Origin: Verrucomicrobiota bacterium
GTDB lineage: Bacteria > Verrucomicrobiota > Verrucomicrobiia > Limisphaerales > UBA9464
Reading direction: 5' to 3'
NCBI GenBank assembly: GCA_016871615.1
Contig: VHCX01000025.1
Span: forward strand, 1 to 45,448
DNA length: 45,448 nucleotides
Part shown: positions 21,632-32,240 of the stretch, in pieces
Position numbering within the stretch: the first letter of the stretch is position 1
Layout: each line of letters begins with the position of its first letter
Notes under the pieces: generated by a model
The model's input: only the letters and a program-made list of their open reading frames with translations
The model's database searches: none
Told to the model about the DNA's origin: nothing
Program-made: the position numbers and the translations under genes

Positions 21632-22918
21632 ATGAGTGTTCGTACCCGCTCCGAGGCCCTGTTCGCCGAAGCCCTCCGGCACACCCCGGGAGGGGTCCAT
21701 TCGCCGGTGAGGGCATTCCGGGCCGTTGGTGGCAGCCCGTTCTTCGCGGCCTCGGCCGCCGGCGCCCGGGTCATGGATGCCGACGGCAACGCCTACATCG
21801 ACTATGTCGGCACCTGGGGACCTGCCATCCTCGGGCATGCGGCCGGGCCCGTCGTTGAGGCCGTGCAGGCGGCGGCGGCGCGCGGGACGAGCTTCGGCAT
21901 CCCGCATGAGGGGGAGGTGGCCTTGGCACGTCAGGTGAAGGCGATGGTGCCGTCGGTGGAGAAGGTGCGTTTCTGCAACAGCGGCACCGAGTCCACGATG
22001 GCAGCGATCCGCCTGGCCCGGGGATTCACCGGTCGTGACCTGATCGTGAAGTTCGCCGGGTGCTACCACGGCCACTCCGACGCGCTGCTGGTCAAGGCGG
22101 GATCGGGCGCGCTCACCCTGGGCACCCCCGACAGCGCCGGCGTGCCGGAGGCCGTGGCCCGCCAGACCCTGGTGCTGCCGTTCAACGATCCGGAGGCCCT
22201 TCGGGCGACGTTCCGCGACCATGGACGATCGCTGGCGGCGGTCATCCTCGAGTTGGTGCCCGCCAATGCGGGCCTCTATTTGCCGAGGCCTGGGTTCCTC
22301 GAGGAGTTGCGCCGCCTCACCCACGACCACGGCACGGTGCTCATCGCCGACGAGGTGATGACCGGATTCCGGCTTGGTCCGGCCGGTGCCCAGGGCGTCT
22401 TCGGACTGACACCCGACCTGAGCTGCTTCGGCAAAATCATCGGCGGCGGGCTTCCGGTGGGAGCCTTCGGCGGTCGGGGCGACATCATGGACCGGCTGGC
22501 CCCGCTGGGGCCGGTCTACCAGGCGGGCACCCTGAGCGGGAACCCGTTGGCCATGGCCGCCGGCCTGGCGGCTCTGGAGACCTTGCGCACGACCGACGCC
22601 TGGAACCGGCTGGAGGCGCTCGGGGCCGAACTGGAGCAGGGGATGGTGGCCGGCGCCAAGGCTGCCCGGATCCCGGTCCGCTTTCAGGGCATCGGCTCCA
22701 TGTTCTGCGCCTACTTCACCGACCGGCCGGTGTGGAACCTCGATGACGCGATGCACAGCGACCGCACCCGTTTCGCGCGATTCTTCCATGGCATGCTCGA
22801 CCGCGGCGTGTACCTGGCCCCGTCCCAGTTCGAGGCCGGGTTCCTTTCGACAGCGCACACGTCGGATGACATCGAAACCACGGTGCGGGCCGCCGAGGCG
22901 GTGTTCGCGACGCTTTGA
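21632..22918 (+). CDS. hemL: Glutamate-1-semialdehyde 2,1-aminomutase
   Basis: The PLP enzyme that makes 5-aminolevulinate from glutamate-1-semialdehyde in the C5 route to heme and other tetrapyrroles. The 428-residue product matches the family length. Evidence: TPGGVHSPVRAF at the N-terminus, FCNSGTESTMAAIRLAR, GCYHGHSDALLVKAGSGALT, the ADEVMTGFR segment (Asp240 contacts the PLP ring), and the PLP lysine K268 in CFGKIIGGGLPVGA. No other C5-pathway gene lies beside it; the uroporphyrinogen methyltransferase/synthase fusion at 41847-43373 is the only other tetrapyrrole gene here. The esterase gene follows on the same strand after 98 bases. Confidence 0.97.
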   Translation: MSVRTRSEALFAEALRHTPGGVHSPVRAFRAVGGSPFFAASAAGARVMDADGNAYIDYVGTWGPAILGHAAGPVVEAVQAAAARGTSFGIPHEGEVALARQVKAMVPSVEKVRFCNSGTESTMAAIRLARGFTGRDLIVKFAGCYHGHSDALLVKAGSGALTLGTPDSAGVPEAVARQTLVLPFNDPEALRATFRDHGRSLAAVILELVPANAGLYLPRPGFLEELRRLTHDHGTVLIADEVMTGFRLGPAGAQGVFGLTPDLSCFGKIIGGGLPVGAFGGRGDIMDRLAPLGPVYQAGTLSGNPLAMAAGLAALETLRTTDAWNRLEALGAELEQGMVAGAKAARIPVRFQGIGSMFCAYFTDRPVWNLDDAMHSDRTRFARFFHGMLDRGVYLAPSQFEAGFLSTAHTSDDIETTVRAAEAVFATL

Positions 22919-23016
22919 GGCTTCCGCCTGAGTTGCGACAACCGGCGCCTGGTGATGGCGTTCCGGGGCGCATTCCCGGGATTGTCTGCCGCGGATGGAA
23001 CGGTAGTCTCGCCGCC

Positions 23017-25119
<2,103 letters not shown>

Positions 25120-25238
25120 GTGGGCCCGGCCGAACAGGCAACCCCGCGGTCTGCGGCAAAATACCGCACGCGCCAACGGGGGAGGCGGCCTGCTGGAGGT
25201 TGACCAGCCTCCGGCGGGCGCGGTCCCTTGGGTCTGCT

Positions 25239-25625
25239 GTGCGGCATCGTTGGCGCCAATGGGTGGTGGTCGGGCTCGTGGGGATTTCCCTCGGGCTCCA
25301 GTGGACCCTGCTCCAGTCGATCGCCTGGACGGTCATGCTGCTGGACCGCGGCGCGGAGATGGGCTGGCAGCGGGCGCTGGAGACCACCTTCGACGGTCGT
25401 CATCCCTGCGCGCTGTGTCGTGTGGTCCGCAAGGGGCGGGATGCCGAGAAGCAGCACACGGGCACCCTGGTGATCTCCCTCCAGCAGACCGACATGGTGG
25501 CCTCCGACGAGTCCCCGGCGTGGGCGGCTCCCCGGCGGTTTTGCCTGGGTCTCCCCCCGGTGCGTGACGAGGGTGCCGCCTTCAAGCGGTTCCCGCCTCC
25601 CTGGCAGCCTCCGCGCCGGGCCTGA
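25239..25625 (+). CDS. Small membrane protein with a TFDGxHPCxLC motif
   Basis: From the GTG at 25239 the product has 128 residues: a basic N-terminus, one long hydrophobic segment (about 9-34, VVVGLVGISLGLQWTLLQSI), then a soluble tail with TFDGRHPCALC (C57, C60) and a Lys/Arg-rich stretch. The frame continues upstream to a TTG at 25200, but GGAGG abuts that codon too closely to serve as its ribosome site, so the start is uncertain. I do not know a function. The Cys pair, probably periplasmic, could bind a metal or heme or form a disulfide. It precedes a TonB-dependent receptor by 234 bases on the same strand, a possible functional link. Confidence 0.65.
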   Translation: MRHRWRQWVVVGLVGISLGLQWTLLQSIAWTVMLLDRGAEMGWQRALETTFDGRHPCALCRVVRKGRDAEKQHTGTLVISLQQTDMVASDESPAWAAPRRFCLGLPPVRDEGAAFKRFPPPWQPPRRA

Positions 25626-25859
25626 CACCGGCTTACCCCAGAGGCTCCGGGTCGCGTCCCGGCAGTCGCCTCCGTTCGGCCTGGGCTTCCGATCCGTCCT
25701 CCGGTGAGGAATCCCGACTTGGGCCCGTTCCGCAGGTTTCTGGGGTGGGTCGTGCCACCTCCCGATGACGTCGACGGCGCCTCGTTTCCGGCCGGGCACC
25801 GTCCTTTCCCGGGAACCCCGTCCGGAAACCACCGCAGCCATCCTCTCCAGAACCGTCCC

Positions 25860-27965
25860 ATGAACCGTCCGTTTTCCATCGTTTCCATCCCGTCCTGTGT
25901 CACCGCCATCCTCGGGGCCTCCGCGCTCCAGGCGGCCGAATCGCAAGCCCTGCCCAAGGTCCTCATCGAAGGATCGTCAGAACCGACCCTGACCGTGTCG
26001 TCCTTGGCCGCCGCCTCCGCAGCCCTCGCGCAGGTGCCCGGCGGCACTTCGCTCGTCGATGGCGGGGTGATCCGCCAGGGGCGCGCCTCGACGCTCCGCG
26101 ACGCCCTGGACTTCACCACGGGCGTCTTCGTGCAATCGCGATTCGGTGCCGAGGAGGCCCGCATCTCGATCCGTGGATCCGGCCTCCAGCGCACCTTCCA
26201 TGGACGGGGTCTCAAGATCCTGCAGGATGGCGTGCCCCTGAACCTCGCCGACGGCGGCGTGGACACGCAGTCGATCGAGCCGTTGGCAACCCGCTACATC
26301 GAGGTGTGGCGCGGCGCCAATGCGCTTCGCGACGGCGGTACCACGCTCGGAGGCGCGGTGAACTTCGTCAGTCCCACCGGCCGGGACGCCAGCCCGTTCC
26401 AATCGCGCCTCGAACTCGGTTCCTTCGGCTACCTGAGGGGCCAGGTCAGCAGCGGCTTTGCTTCGGGTCCTGCCGACTACTACGCCAGCCTGACGCGGTT
26501 CACCCAGGACGGATATCGCCAGCACGCGGCGCAGGAAGCCGACCGGGTCCTGGCCAACGTGGGCTACCGGATCTCGGACGCGTTGGACAACCGACTGTGG
26601 CTCACCGCCGTGCGCACCGATTCGCAGTTGTCGGGATCCCTGTCGTTGAGCAATGCCTTGAACCATCCCCGGTTGGGCAGCTTCGCCGGCGATCAGAAGC
26701 GGGACTATTCGCTGTTCCGCGTGAGCGACCTCCTGGCCTGGACCTCGGACCCGACCCAGGCGCAGGTGTCGGTTTTCTGGAGCCACAAGGATCTCGACTA
26801 TCCCATCTTCCAGGTGCTGGACCAGAACTCCAACGACCTCGGACTGGATGCGCGCCTGGTCCACTCGGGTGCGATCGCCGGATGGAACAACCGCTTCACC
26901 GCCGGCTTCGCGCCCGTCTACGGCTGGGTCGAGGACAACCGCTTCGTGAACGGCGTCTTCGCCGGCCGTCCGCGTCGAGGCGCCAAGACGGCCGAGCGCA
27001 CCCAGACCTCGATGAACCTCGACACCTACTTCGAGGGCACCCTGAGTCTCGGAGACCGGTGGAGCCTGGTGGCGGGGACGTCCATCTCCTACGCCCGTCG
27101 CGAATTTGCCGACCGATTCCTGTCGGACGCCGACCAGACCGACACCCAGGATTACCTCGACATCAACCCCAAGGTCGGAGCCATCTGGCAGGCGACGCCG
27201 GAGGTGCAGGTCTTCGGCAACGTCAGCCGCAACTTCGAGCCGCCGACCTTCGGCGAACTCAGTCGCCCGGCCACCCCGGGCGCGGTCAACGGGCTGGTGC
27301 AACTCGAGGCCCAGACGGGCACCACGGTGGAAGTCGGCACCCGTGGCAAGGCCGGACGCTTCGACTGGGATGCGTCCTTGTACCAGGCCTGGATGGAGGA
27401 CGAATTGCTGAGCCTCCAGGTCGGCAACTTCAACCCGCCCATCACCCAGACCCTCAACGCAGGCCGCACGATCCACGGGGGCCTCGAGCTGGGCGGCGGT
27501 TGGCGGATCCTCGATGGTGGCCTCCTGGCCACAGGGTCGGAGGCCAAGCCCGACGGAATCCGCCTCCAGGGCAACTACCTGCTGGACGACTTCCGCTTCG
27601 ACGGGGACGCCGTGCATGGCGACAACCGCCTGCCGGGCATTCCGCAGCACTACCTGCGCGGAGAGCTGCGGTACGAACACCCGTGCGGGTTCTACTGCGG
27701 CCCCAACGTCGAGTGGGCCCCGGACTCCTACGCCATCGACCTCGCCAACACCCGGGCGGCCAATGCCCCGGGCTACGCGATCCTCGGCCTTCGCGCCGGC
27801 TACCAGACCTCGCGCGGGCTGTCCGTGTTCTTCGACGCCCGCAATCTCACCGACGAGGCCTACATCGCCACCACCGGCGTGCTGAATCGCGCCACCCCGG
27901 CCTCCGCGGCCTACAACCCCGGTGACGGTCGCTCATTCTTCGGCGGCGTGGAGATCCGGTTCTGA
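25860..27965 (+). CDS. TonB-dependent outer-membrane receptor
   Basis: A 701-residue outer-membrane protein from the ATG at 25860, with a signal peptide (about 1-26, ending QAA-E). The plug domain (about 35-165) shows VPGGTSLVDGG, RDALDFTTGVFVQSRFG, ISIRGSGLQRTFHGRGLKI and GGAVNFVSP. The rest is a beta barrel of alternating residues, with NVSRNFEPPTFGELS and FDARNLTDEAYIATTGVLN, ending in the terminal aromatic GGVEIRF needed for barrel assembly. Such receptors take up iron chelates, cobalamin, copper or glycans using the proton motive force; the overall look is of the FecA/PfrA-like siderophore group, but the ligand is inference. I see no cobalamin riboswitch in the 234 bases upstream. Confidence 0.92.
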   Translation: MNRPFSIVSIPSCVTAILGASALQAAESQALPKVLIEGSSEPTLTVSSLAAASAALAQVPGGTSLVDGGVIRQGRASTLRDALDFTTGVFVQSRFGAEEARISIRGSGLQRTFHGRGLKILQDGVPLNLADGGVDTQSIEPLATRYIEVWRGANALRDGGTTLGGAVNFVSPTGRDASPFQSRLELGSFGYLRGQVSSGFASGPADYYASLTRFTQDGYRQHAAQEADRVLANVGYRISDALDNRLWLTAVRTDSQLSGSLSLSNALNHPRLGSFAGDQKRDYSLFRVSDLLAWTSDPTQAQVSVFWSHKDLDYPIFQVLDQNSNDLGLDARLVHSGAIAGWNNRFTAGFAPVYGWVEDNRFVNGVFAGRPRRGAKTAERTQTSMNLDTYFEGTLSLGDRWSLVAGTSISYARREFADRFLSDADQTDTQDYLDINPKVGAIWQATPEVQVFGNVSRNFEPPTFGELSRPATPGAVNGLVQLEAQTGTTVEVGTRGKAGRFDWDASLYQAWMEDELLSLQVGNFNPPITQTLNAGRTIHGGLELGGGWRILDGGLLATGSEAKPDGIRLQGNYLLDDFRFDGDAVHGDNRLPGIPQHYLRGELRYEHPCGFYCGPNVEWAPDSYAIDLANTRAANAPGYAILGLRAGYQTSRGLSVFFDARNLTDEAYIATTGVLNRATPASAAYNPGDGRSFFGGVEIRF

Positions 27966-27971
27966 GCTGCC

Positions 27972-28475
27972 ATGCGCAGGAAGATTTTGGCCGGCTGCCG
28001 GCTCATGAACCCGGACTTGCAGCACGATCCAACGGCCGGCTGCGGCCCTGTCCCGGCACGGGAGCGGCCGAAGCAGGGATGGGTGATCCTGGCGCCGGCG
28101 GACGCGGCGGACCTCCCGCGAGCCTTCGAGGCTCTGGAGGCCAGCGGTCTTCGCCCGATTCCCTGGGAACCAACGCCGGATGCATCCCCGCAGACCGATC
28201 CCGGCGCCGCCCAGGTTCCGGTTGCGGAGCTCATCGCGCCGCAGATGTGGATTGTCCGGCCTGCCGATGCCCTCCGGTTCCTCGGGGCCGCATCGACCGA
28301 TGGGCAGGGCTCGTCGGGCGAATCCACCACTCCCTCCCTCTGGAGGCTCGAGTGGAACCACATCCAGCGGGTGCTGGCCGACTGCGGGGGCAACATCTCG
28401 GCGGCGGCGCGGCGCCTGGGCATGCACCGGCGATCGCTCCAGCGGAAACTGGCCAAGCATCCGCCCGCGCGCTGA
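27972..28475 (+). CDS. Fis/RegA-type helix-turn-helix protein without a recognisable receiver domain
   Basis: A 167-residue protein that starts 6 bases after the receptor stop, so the two are probably cotranscribed. The C-terminus (about 127-165) reads EWNHIQRVLADCGGNISAAA followed by RRLGMHRRSLQRKLAKHPP, essentially the DNA-binding domain of the RegA/ActR/PrrA response regulators. The N-terminal 110 residues do not show the conserved Asp and Lys pattern of a receiver; a short hydrophobic alpha/beta segment (GWVILAPADAADLPRAFEAL) is the only trace. It might be a decayed receiver or another sensor. A start at 28005 is possible. Likely a DNA-binding regulator, perhaps of the receptor gene. Confidence 0.78.
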   Translation: MRRKILAGCRLMNPDLQHDPTAGCGPVPARERPKQGWVILAPADAADLPRAFEALEASGLRPIPWEPTPDASPQTDPGAAQVPVAELIAPQMWIVRPADALRFLGAASTDGQGSSGESTTPSLWRLEWNHIQRVLADCGGNISAAARRLGMHRRSLQRKLAKHPPAR

Positions 28476-28554
28476 GGAGGGCGTGAGGGAGGGAGGCGGT
28501 CGGCGCCTCCGGCGGAAAACGGGACGGGGGAACGGACGGGGGGAGGAAATCCCC

Positions 28555-30834
28555 TCAGTTCCGGGCTTCGAGCGCCTGGATCGCTTCCCGGATCCGGGCC
28601 TGGGCCGGCCCCTCGGGCGTGCCCTCAAGCACCCGCCGGAGATCGGCCGCAGCACCCTCGCGATCGCCGAGTTGGGTCTTGAGCCGGGCCCGGTCGACCC
28701 GCTCGGCCGACTCGGTGCGGGCATCCGGAGCCAGCGCCACGAGCAGGTCCGCATACGGCAAGGCCGACTCGACCCCGGACCGTTCGAGGGTGAAGGCACG
28801 GAGGTTGTGGATCATCCGCAGCACGATGGCCCGGGGCGGGGCCGCCTCGAGGAACTCGCTGCGGACCGGCACGCCGGCGCTCTGGCTGCCGAGGTCGTCG
28901 GCATCGGAGAAGGTGATGGGCACCCCGCCGTTGAAGGGGTCGAAGAGGCGCGCCGGTCCACCCGGGGGGGCATGGCGCACCAGGAAATGCCCGGGCAGCG
29001 GCAATCCCTCCAGGTGGGCGATGCCCGCCGCCTTGGCCACCTCGAGAACGACGATGCTCAGGGTGATGGGGATGCCCTCACGATCCTCGAGGACGGACGG
29101 GAGATGGCTGTTGGCCGGATTGCGGTAGTCCCCACGGCTGCCATGGAATCCCTGCTCCTCGAAGAGGAACCGGCGGAGGAGCGCGACCGGATCGGCCGCC
29201 GGCGCGCCCGAGGCACCGGCCTGCGCCATCCAGGCCCGGGCCTCGCTGCCGAGGGTTGCCAGTTGCCGCTCGGCCTCGTCCAGGTCCATGGCCGGCAGGT
29301 CATGCCAGGCCAACAGCAGCGCCGCCCTCGCCACCCGGATCTCGTCGGCCGGTTTGGCCAGTTCAGCAATCAGTGCCTCGCGGGCGGCTTCCCGGTGGAG
29401 GTCCTTCGCCAGCTTGCGCAGGCGCTGGGCTTCGCCCTCGAGGCGCTCGGCCCGCCCCTGCAGGAACCGGTTTGCGGCCTTGGGGTGGGCCTTCAGGGCC
29501 TCGCGGGGCTCCCGGCCCGCGGTGAACCCTGCCACGACCTCCGGCGGAAGCTCGTCGGATCCGGCAGCCGGCTGGCCGACCCGGAAGTCCCGGAACTCGG
29601 CCCGGGTGTTTCGAAACTTGGCCAACCCCACCCGGGCACCCCGCAGGGCGGCATCCCGGGTACGGAAGACCACCTCGCCATTCACTGAGCATTCCCAGGC
29701 CCCCTCGGCCCACCGCACGCGCAGGGTGTTCCAGTCGCCGCTTCGGTAGGCTGCCGCCGGCACGGTGCCGAGGATGCGCCACGATAGGACGTCCGGTCCT
29801 TCAAAGGCCGTCAGGCGCAGCTCCCCTCCGGTGGGATAGAACCCGTAGTGCCGCCCATCGCCGTCCCCGGCGAAGATCAATCCCGCCGCGCCCGCCTCGT
29901 CATCCAGACGCACCGTGACTTCCAATTCAGAGGCTTCCGCGGCCGGCTCCCGCCGCAACAGGTAGGAGCGACCGCCAAAGCCGGCGCCCACCCCATCCAC
30001 GAGAACCCTCGATCCTTTTTGTCGCCAGCTCGCCCCGAGGAACGGCTCCCACCGGGAGGCATCGAGGGCCCCCAGACGAAGCCACCGCTCCATGGACATG
30101 GGGTTGGGTCGTTCGAGCAACACCCGGAGGTGGTTGGCCGGCGTGGCAAACCCGAGGTTCTGGGTGAGCAGGCTTTTGGCGTTGACGATGCCATGCACCC
30201 GGCCCGAGCGGTCGAGCAGCGGTCCACCGCTGTTCCCGGGTTCGATGGGCATGGCCAACTGGAGCATGGGATGGCCGTCGAGGTCCCTCCGGGCCGAGAG
30301 CACCCCCTCGACGACGCTGTGGGTGAGCCCCAGCGGGTGACCCACGGCCACTACCGGGGCTCCCTGGGGCAGGGAATCACTGTCCCCGAGGGGGACGGCG
30401 ACGAGGTTCATGGCACGCACCTTGAGGATGGCCAGGTCGTGGGGCCGGTCCCAGGCGTGCACCCCGAGCACCTCAGGCGTGCTGCCGTCCGCCAGGCGGA
30501 CCTGCAGCGCACGGCCTTCGCCGATGACATGCAGGCTGGTGGCGACGAGGCCGTCGGCATCGATGACAAAGCCCGTGCCGACGCCTTCCTGGGTGCCGTC
30601 GCGGCCCCTGCCGTCGATCCGGACGATGGCCGCGCGGGTCTGCTCCACCAACCGTTCGGTCGACAGTCCTGCGGCGGCCGGGGAGACGGACCGACCGGAT
30701 CGCGTTCCGGGTCTGACCGTCGATTTGGATGCGGATTTGGCGGTCGAATTGGGGGCCCCGGCCGTCTCCTTGGGTGACGCGGCCTCGGCGACGGACCATC
30801 CGATCAGAAGGAGGAGGGGCAGGATGGGGCGCAC
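28555..30834 (-). CDS. Exported trypsin-like protease fused to LamG-like and SirB1 (transglutaminase-like) domains
   Basis: A 759-residue protein with a signal peptide (1-19, ending EAA-S). A Ser/Thr/Lys-rich linker is followed by an HtrA-type (S1C) protease domain (about 58-240) with the full triad: H102 in TSLHVIGEG, D133 in PHDLAILKV, S202 in GNSGGPL. There is no PDZ domain. Residues about 262-420 form a jelly-roll of the DUF1080/LamG type (AGLIFAGDGDGRHYGFYP, WNTLRVRWAEG). Residues about 545-680 match the SirB1/YchA transglutaminase-like family (LSIVVLEVAKAAGI, LPLPGHFLVR, LFDPFNGG), and a short TPR-like tail ends the protein. It begins 9 bases after the glucuronate-isomerase-like gene. 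An envelope protease with a substrate-binding module is the simplest reading; the purpose of the SirB1 part is unknown. Confidence 0.87.
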   Translation of the reverse strand: MRPILPLLLLIGWSVAEAASPKETAGAPNSTAKSASKSTVRPGTRSGRSVSPAAAGLSTERLVEQTRAAIVRIDGRGRDGTQEGVGTGFVIDADGLVATSLHVIGEGRALQVRLADGSTPEVLGVHAWDRPHDLAILKVRAMNLVAVPLGDSDSLPQGAPVVAVGHPLGLTHSVVEGVLSARRDLDGHPMLQLAMPIEPGNSGGPLLDRSGRVHGIVNAKSLLTQNLGFATPANHLRVLLERPNPMSMERWLRLGALDASRWEPFLGASWRQKGSRVLVDGVGAGFGGRSYLLRREPAAEASELEVTVRLDDEAGAAGLIFAGDGDGRHYGFYPTGGELRLTAFEGPDVLSWRILGTVPAAAYRSGDWNTLRVRWAEGAWECSVNGEVVFRTRDAALRGARVGLAKFRNTRAEFRDFRVGQPAAGSDELPPEVVAGFTAGREPREALKAHPKAANRFLQGRAERLEGEAQRLRKLAKDLHREAAREALIAELAKPADEIRVARAALLLAWHDLPAMDLDEAERQLATLGSEARAWMAQAGASGAPAADPVALLRRFLFEEQGFHGSRGDYRNPANSHLPSVLEDREGIPITLSIVVLEVAKAAGIAHLEGLPLPGHFLVRHAPPGGPARLFDPFNGGVPITFSDADDLGSQSAGVPVRSEFLEAAPPRAIVLRMIHNLRAFTLERSGVESALPYADLLVALAPDARTESAERVDRARLKTQLGDREGAAADLRRVLEGTPEGPAQARIREAIQALEARN

Positions 30835-30843
30835 GGTCGGATC

Positions 30844-32100
30844 CTAGCGCCTTTCGGCCGGGATGCGAGCCCCGGCGAGGAAGCGCTCGAAGCCGCCCCC
30901 CAGCAATTCGGCGGCATCCCGTTGGATTTCAGCGTCGGTGACCTCCCACCCGGCGGCCGCCGCCGCGGCGTACTTGTCGGTGAGCACCTCGGCGAGGATC
31001 GACCGGGAGTGGTGCCACTTGTAGAGCACCTGATCCAGCACCCGCGCGTCGGAGTGCTGCGGCGTGAACGAAGTGCCCAATAACTCGAGGCGCATCGTGG
31101 TGATCTCTCGGATCAGTTGCGGGGTGTTCGTGAACCACCAACAGCCGAAGGGGTGAAGGTTCGGGAACTTCCGGGCCAGCACCACCAGTTCGTGCTGGTT
31201 CTCGCGGGCGAGGCAGGTGACGAGGAAGCGGTTGTCCGGATGGGCCGCGCACAGCGCCTGCAGGGCGGTGAGATTGGCCAGTCCGACGCCGTCGCCCGCC
31301 ATGCGCAGGCGCGGGTTCACGGCGCGTTGGACCCCCATCATCAGGGCGAAGGCCTGGCCGTGATCCCGGCAGTGCGGCAGCACAGCGCCCTCGATCAATC
31401 GCGCGATGTCGGTGTCGGCCGGCCAGGCGAAGGACGGCGGCAGCGACACCATGCAGTAGCGGCTGTCGATGCGGGCGGTCCAGTCGGCGAGGAAGCGGCG
31501 GACCTCTCCGAGGGTTTGGGCCGTCAGTTCCCGGGTCACGGCACAGCCTTGTTCTCGAAGCCAACCGGCGGTCTCGGGCCACGCGACGAGCAGGGGGTCG
31601 ATGCGCAAGGCGGCAACGAAGCGGGGATCGCGGGTGAAACCGCGGTCCCAGGTGGGCCGTTCGACCGGATCGAACGGCGAGTTCGTCATGCAGATGGAGG
31701 CGAGGTTCGCGGTCTGCATCACCCGGTCGATGAACCGGTCCGGGTTTTGGGCCGCGTACCAGCCGCGGAGGCTCTCGAGGTCGTGCTTCCGGGGTTCGAT
31801 GCCGAGCAGGTTGAGGGTGGTGATGACGCCGCGGCAGGCCTCGGAAACGGGGGAATGATCGACGAAGAGGGCTTTCCAGACGAATTCGGCCTGCTCTTGT
31901 TTGGAGGCGTTCCAGAAGCGTTCGATCGGCACCTCCATCTGTCGTGAGGCTTCGCTGACCAGGTAGTGGTAGACCAGCAGCTCATCGATCCCCCAGAGCA
32001 GCAGTTCACCCTGGGCGGGATCGTACAAGTGGGTGTGGATGTCGTGGACCGGGGTGGCCTGGACGATGCGTGAAACCCGTGCGAGGAGCGGATCAGCCAT
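30844..32100 (-). CDS. Glucuronate-isomerase-like (uronate isomerase family) amidohydrolase-fold protein
   Basis: A 418-residue cytoplasmic protein from the ATG at 32100 (an earlier in-frame ATG at 32118 is less likely). The N-terminus VHDIHTHLYDPAQGELLLWG carries the HxH metal motif, and DELLVYHYLVSEAS resembles the start of uronate isomerase (UxaC), as do the C-terminal segments GTSFTPQHSDARVLDQVLYK and WHHSRSILAEVL. It is shorter and clearly diverged from E. coli UxaC (about 470 residues), so aldose-ketose isomerisation of a uronate is plausible but not certain. It is followed by the protease fusion after 9 bases and diverges from a TIM-barrel sugar-isomerase-like gene across 140 bases. 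Confidence 0.8.
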   Translation of the reverse strand: MADPLLARVSRIVQATPVHDIHTHLYDPAQGELLLWGIDELLVYHYLVSEASRQMEVPIERFWNASKQEQAEFVWKALFVDHSPVSEACRGVITTLNLLGIEPRKHDLESLRGWYAAQNPDRFIDRVMQTANLASICMTNSPFDPVERPTWDRGFTRDPRFVAALRIDPLLVAWPETAGWLREQGCAVTRELTAQTLGEVRRFLADWTARIDSRYCMVSLPPSFAWPADTDIARLIEGAVLPHCRDHGQAFALMMGVQRAVNPRLRMAGDGVGLANLTALQALCAAHPDNRFLVTCLARENQHELVVLARKFPNLHPFGCWWFTNTPQLIREITTMRLELLGTSFTPQHSDARVLDQVLYKWHHSRSILAEVLTDKYAAAAAAGWEVTDAEIQRDAAELLGGGFERFLAGARIPAERR

Positions 32101-32240
32101 GGTGCGTGGCGGCATCAAACGTCAGGCCCTCTCCGCGGGCAACCTTCGAGACGCTCCGATCGAGGTCGCGCCGGCGGCCGGGAAGGGGAAGCCACCGATT
32201 GGGGCTTGGAGGTGTCGACGATCCGGCGTTGAGTGGGCGC

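Noticed and set aside
25626-25859. A cobalamin riboswitch before the TonB receptor.
   Set aside because: I found no B12-box-like conserved sequence or the expected helices in this 234-base stretch, which otherwise holds nothing I can name.
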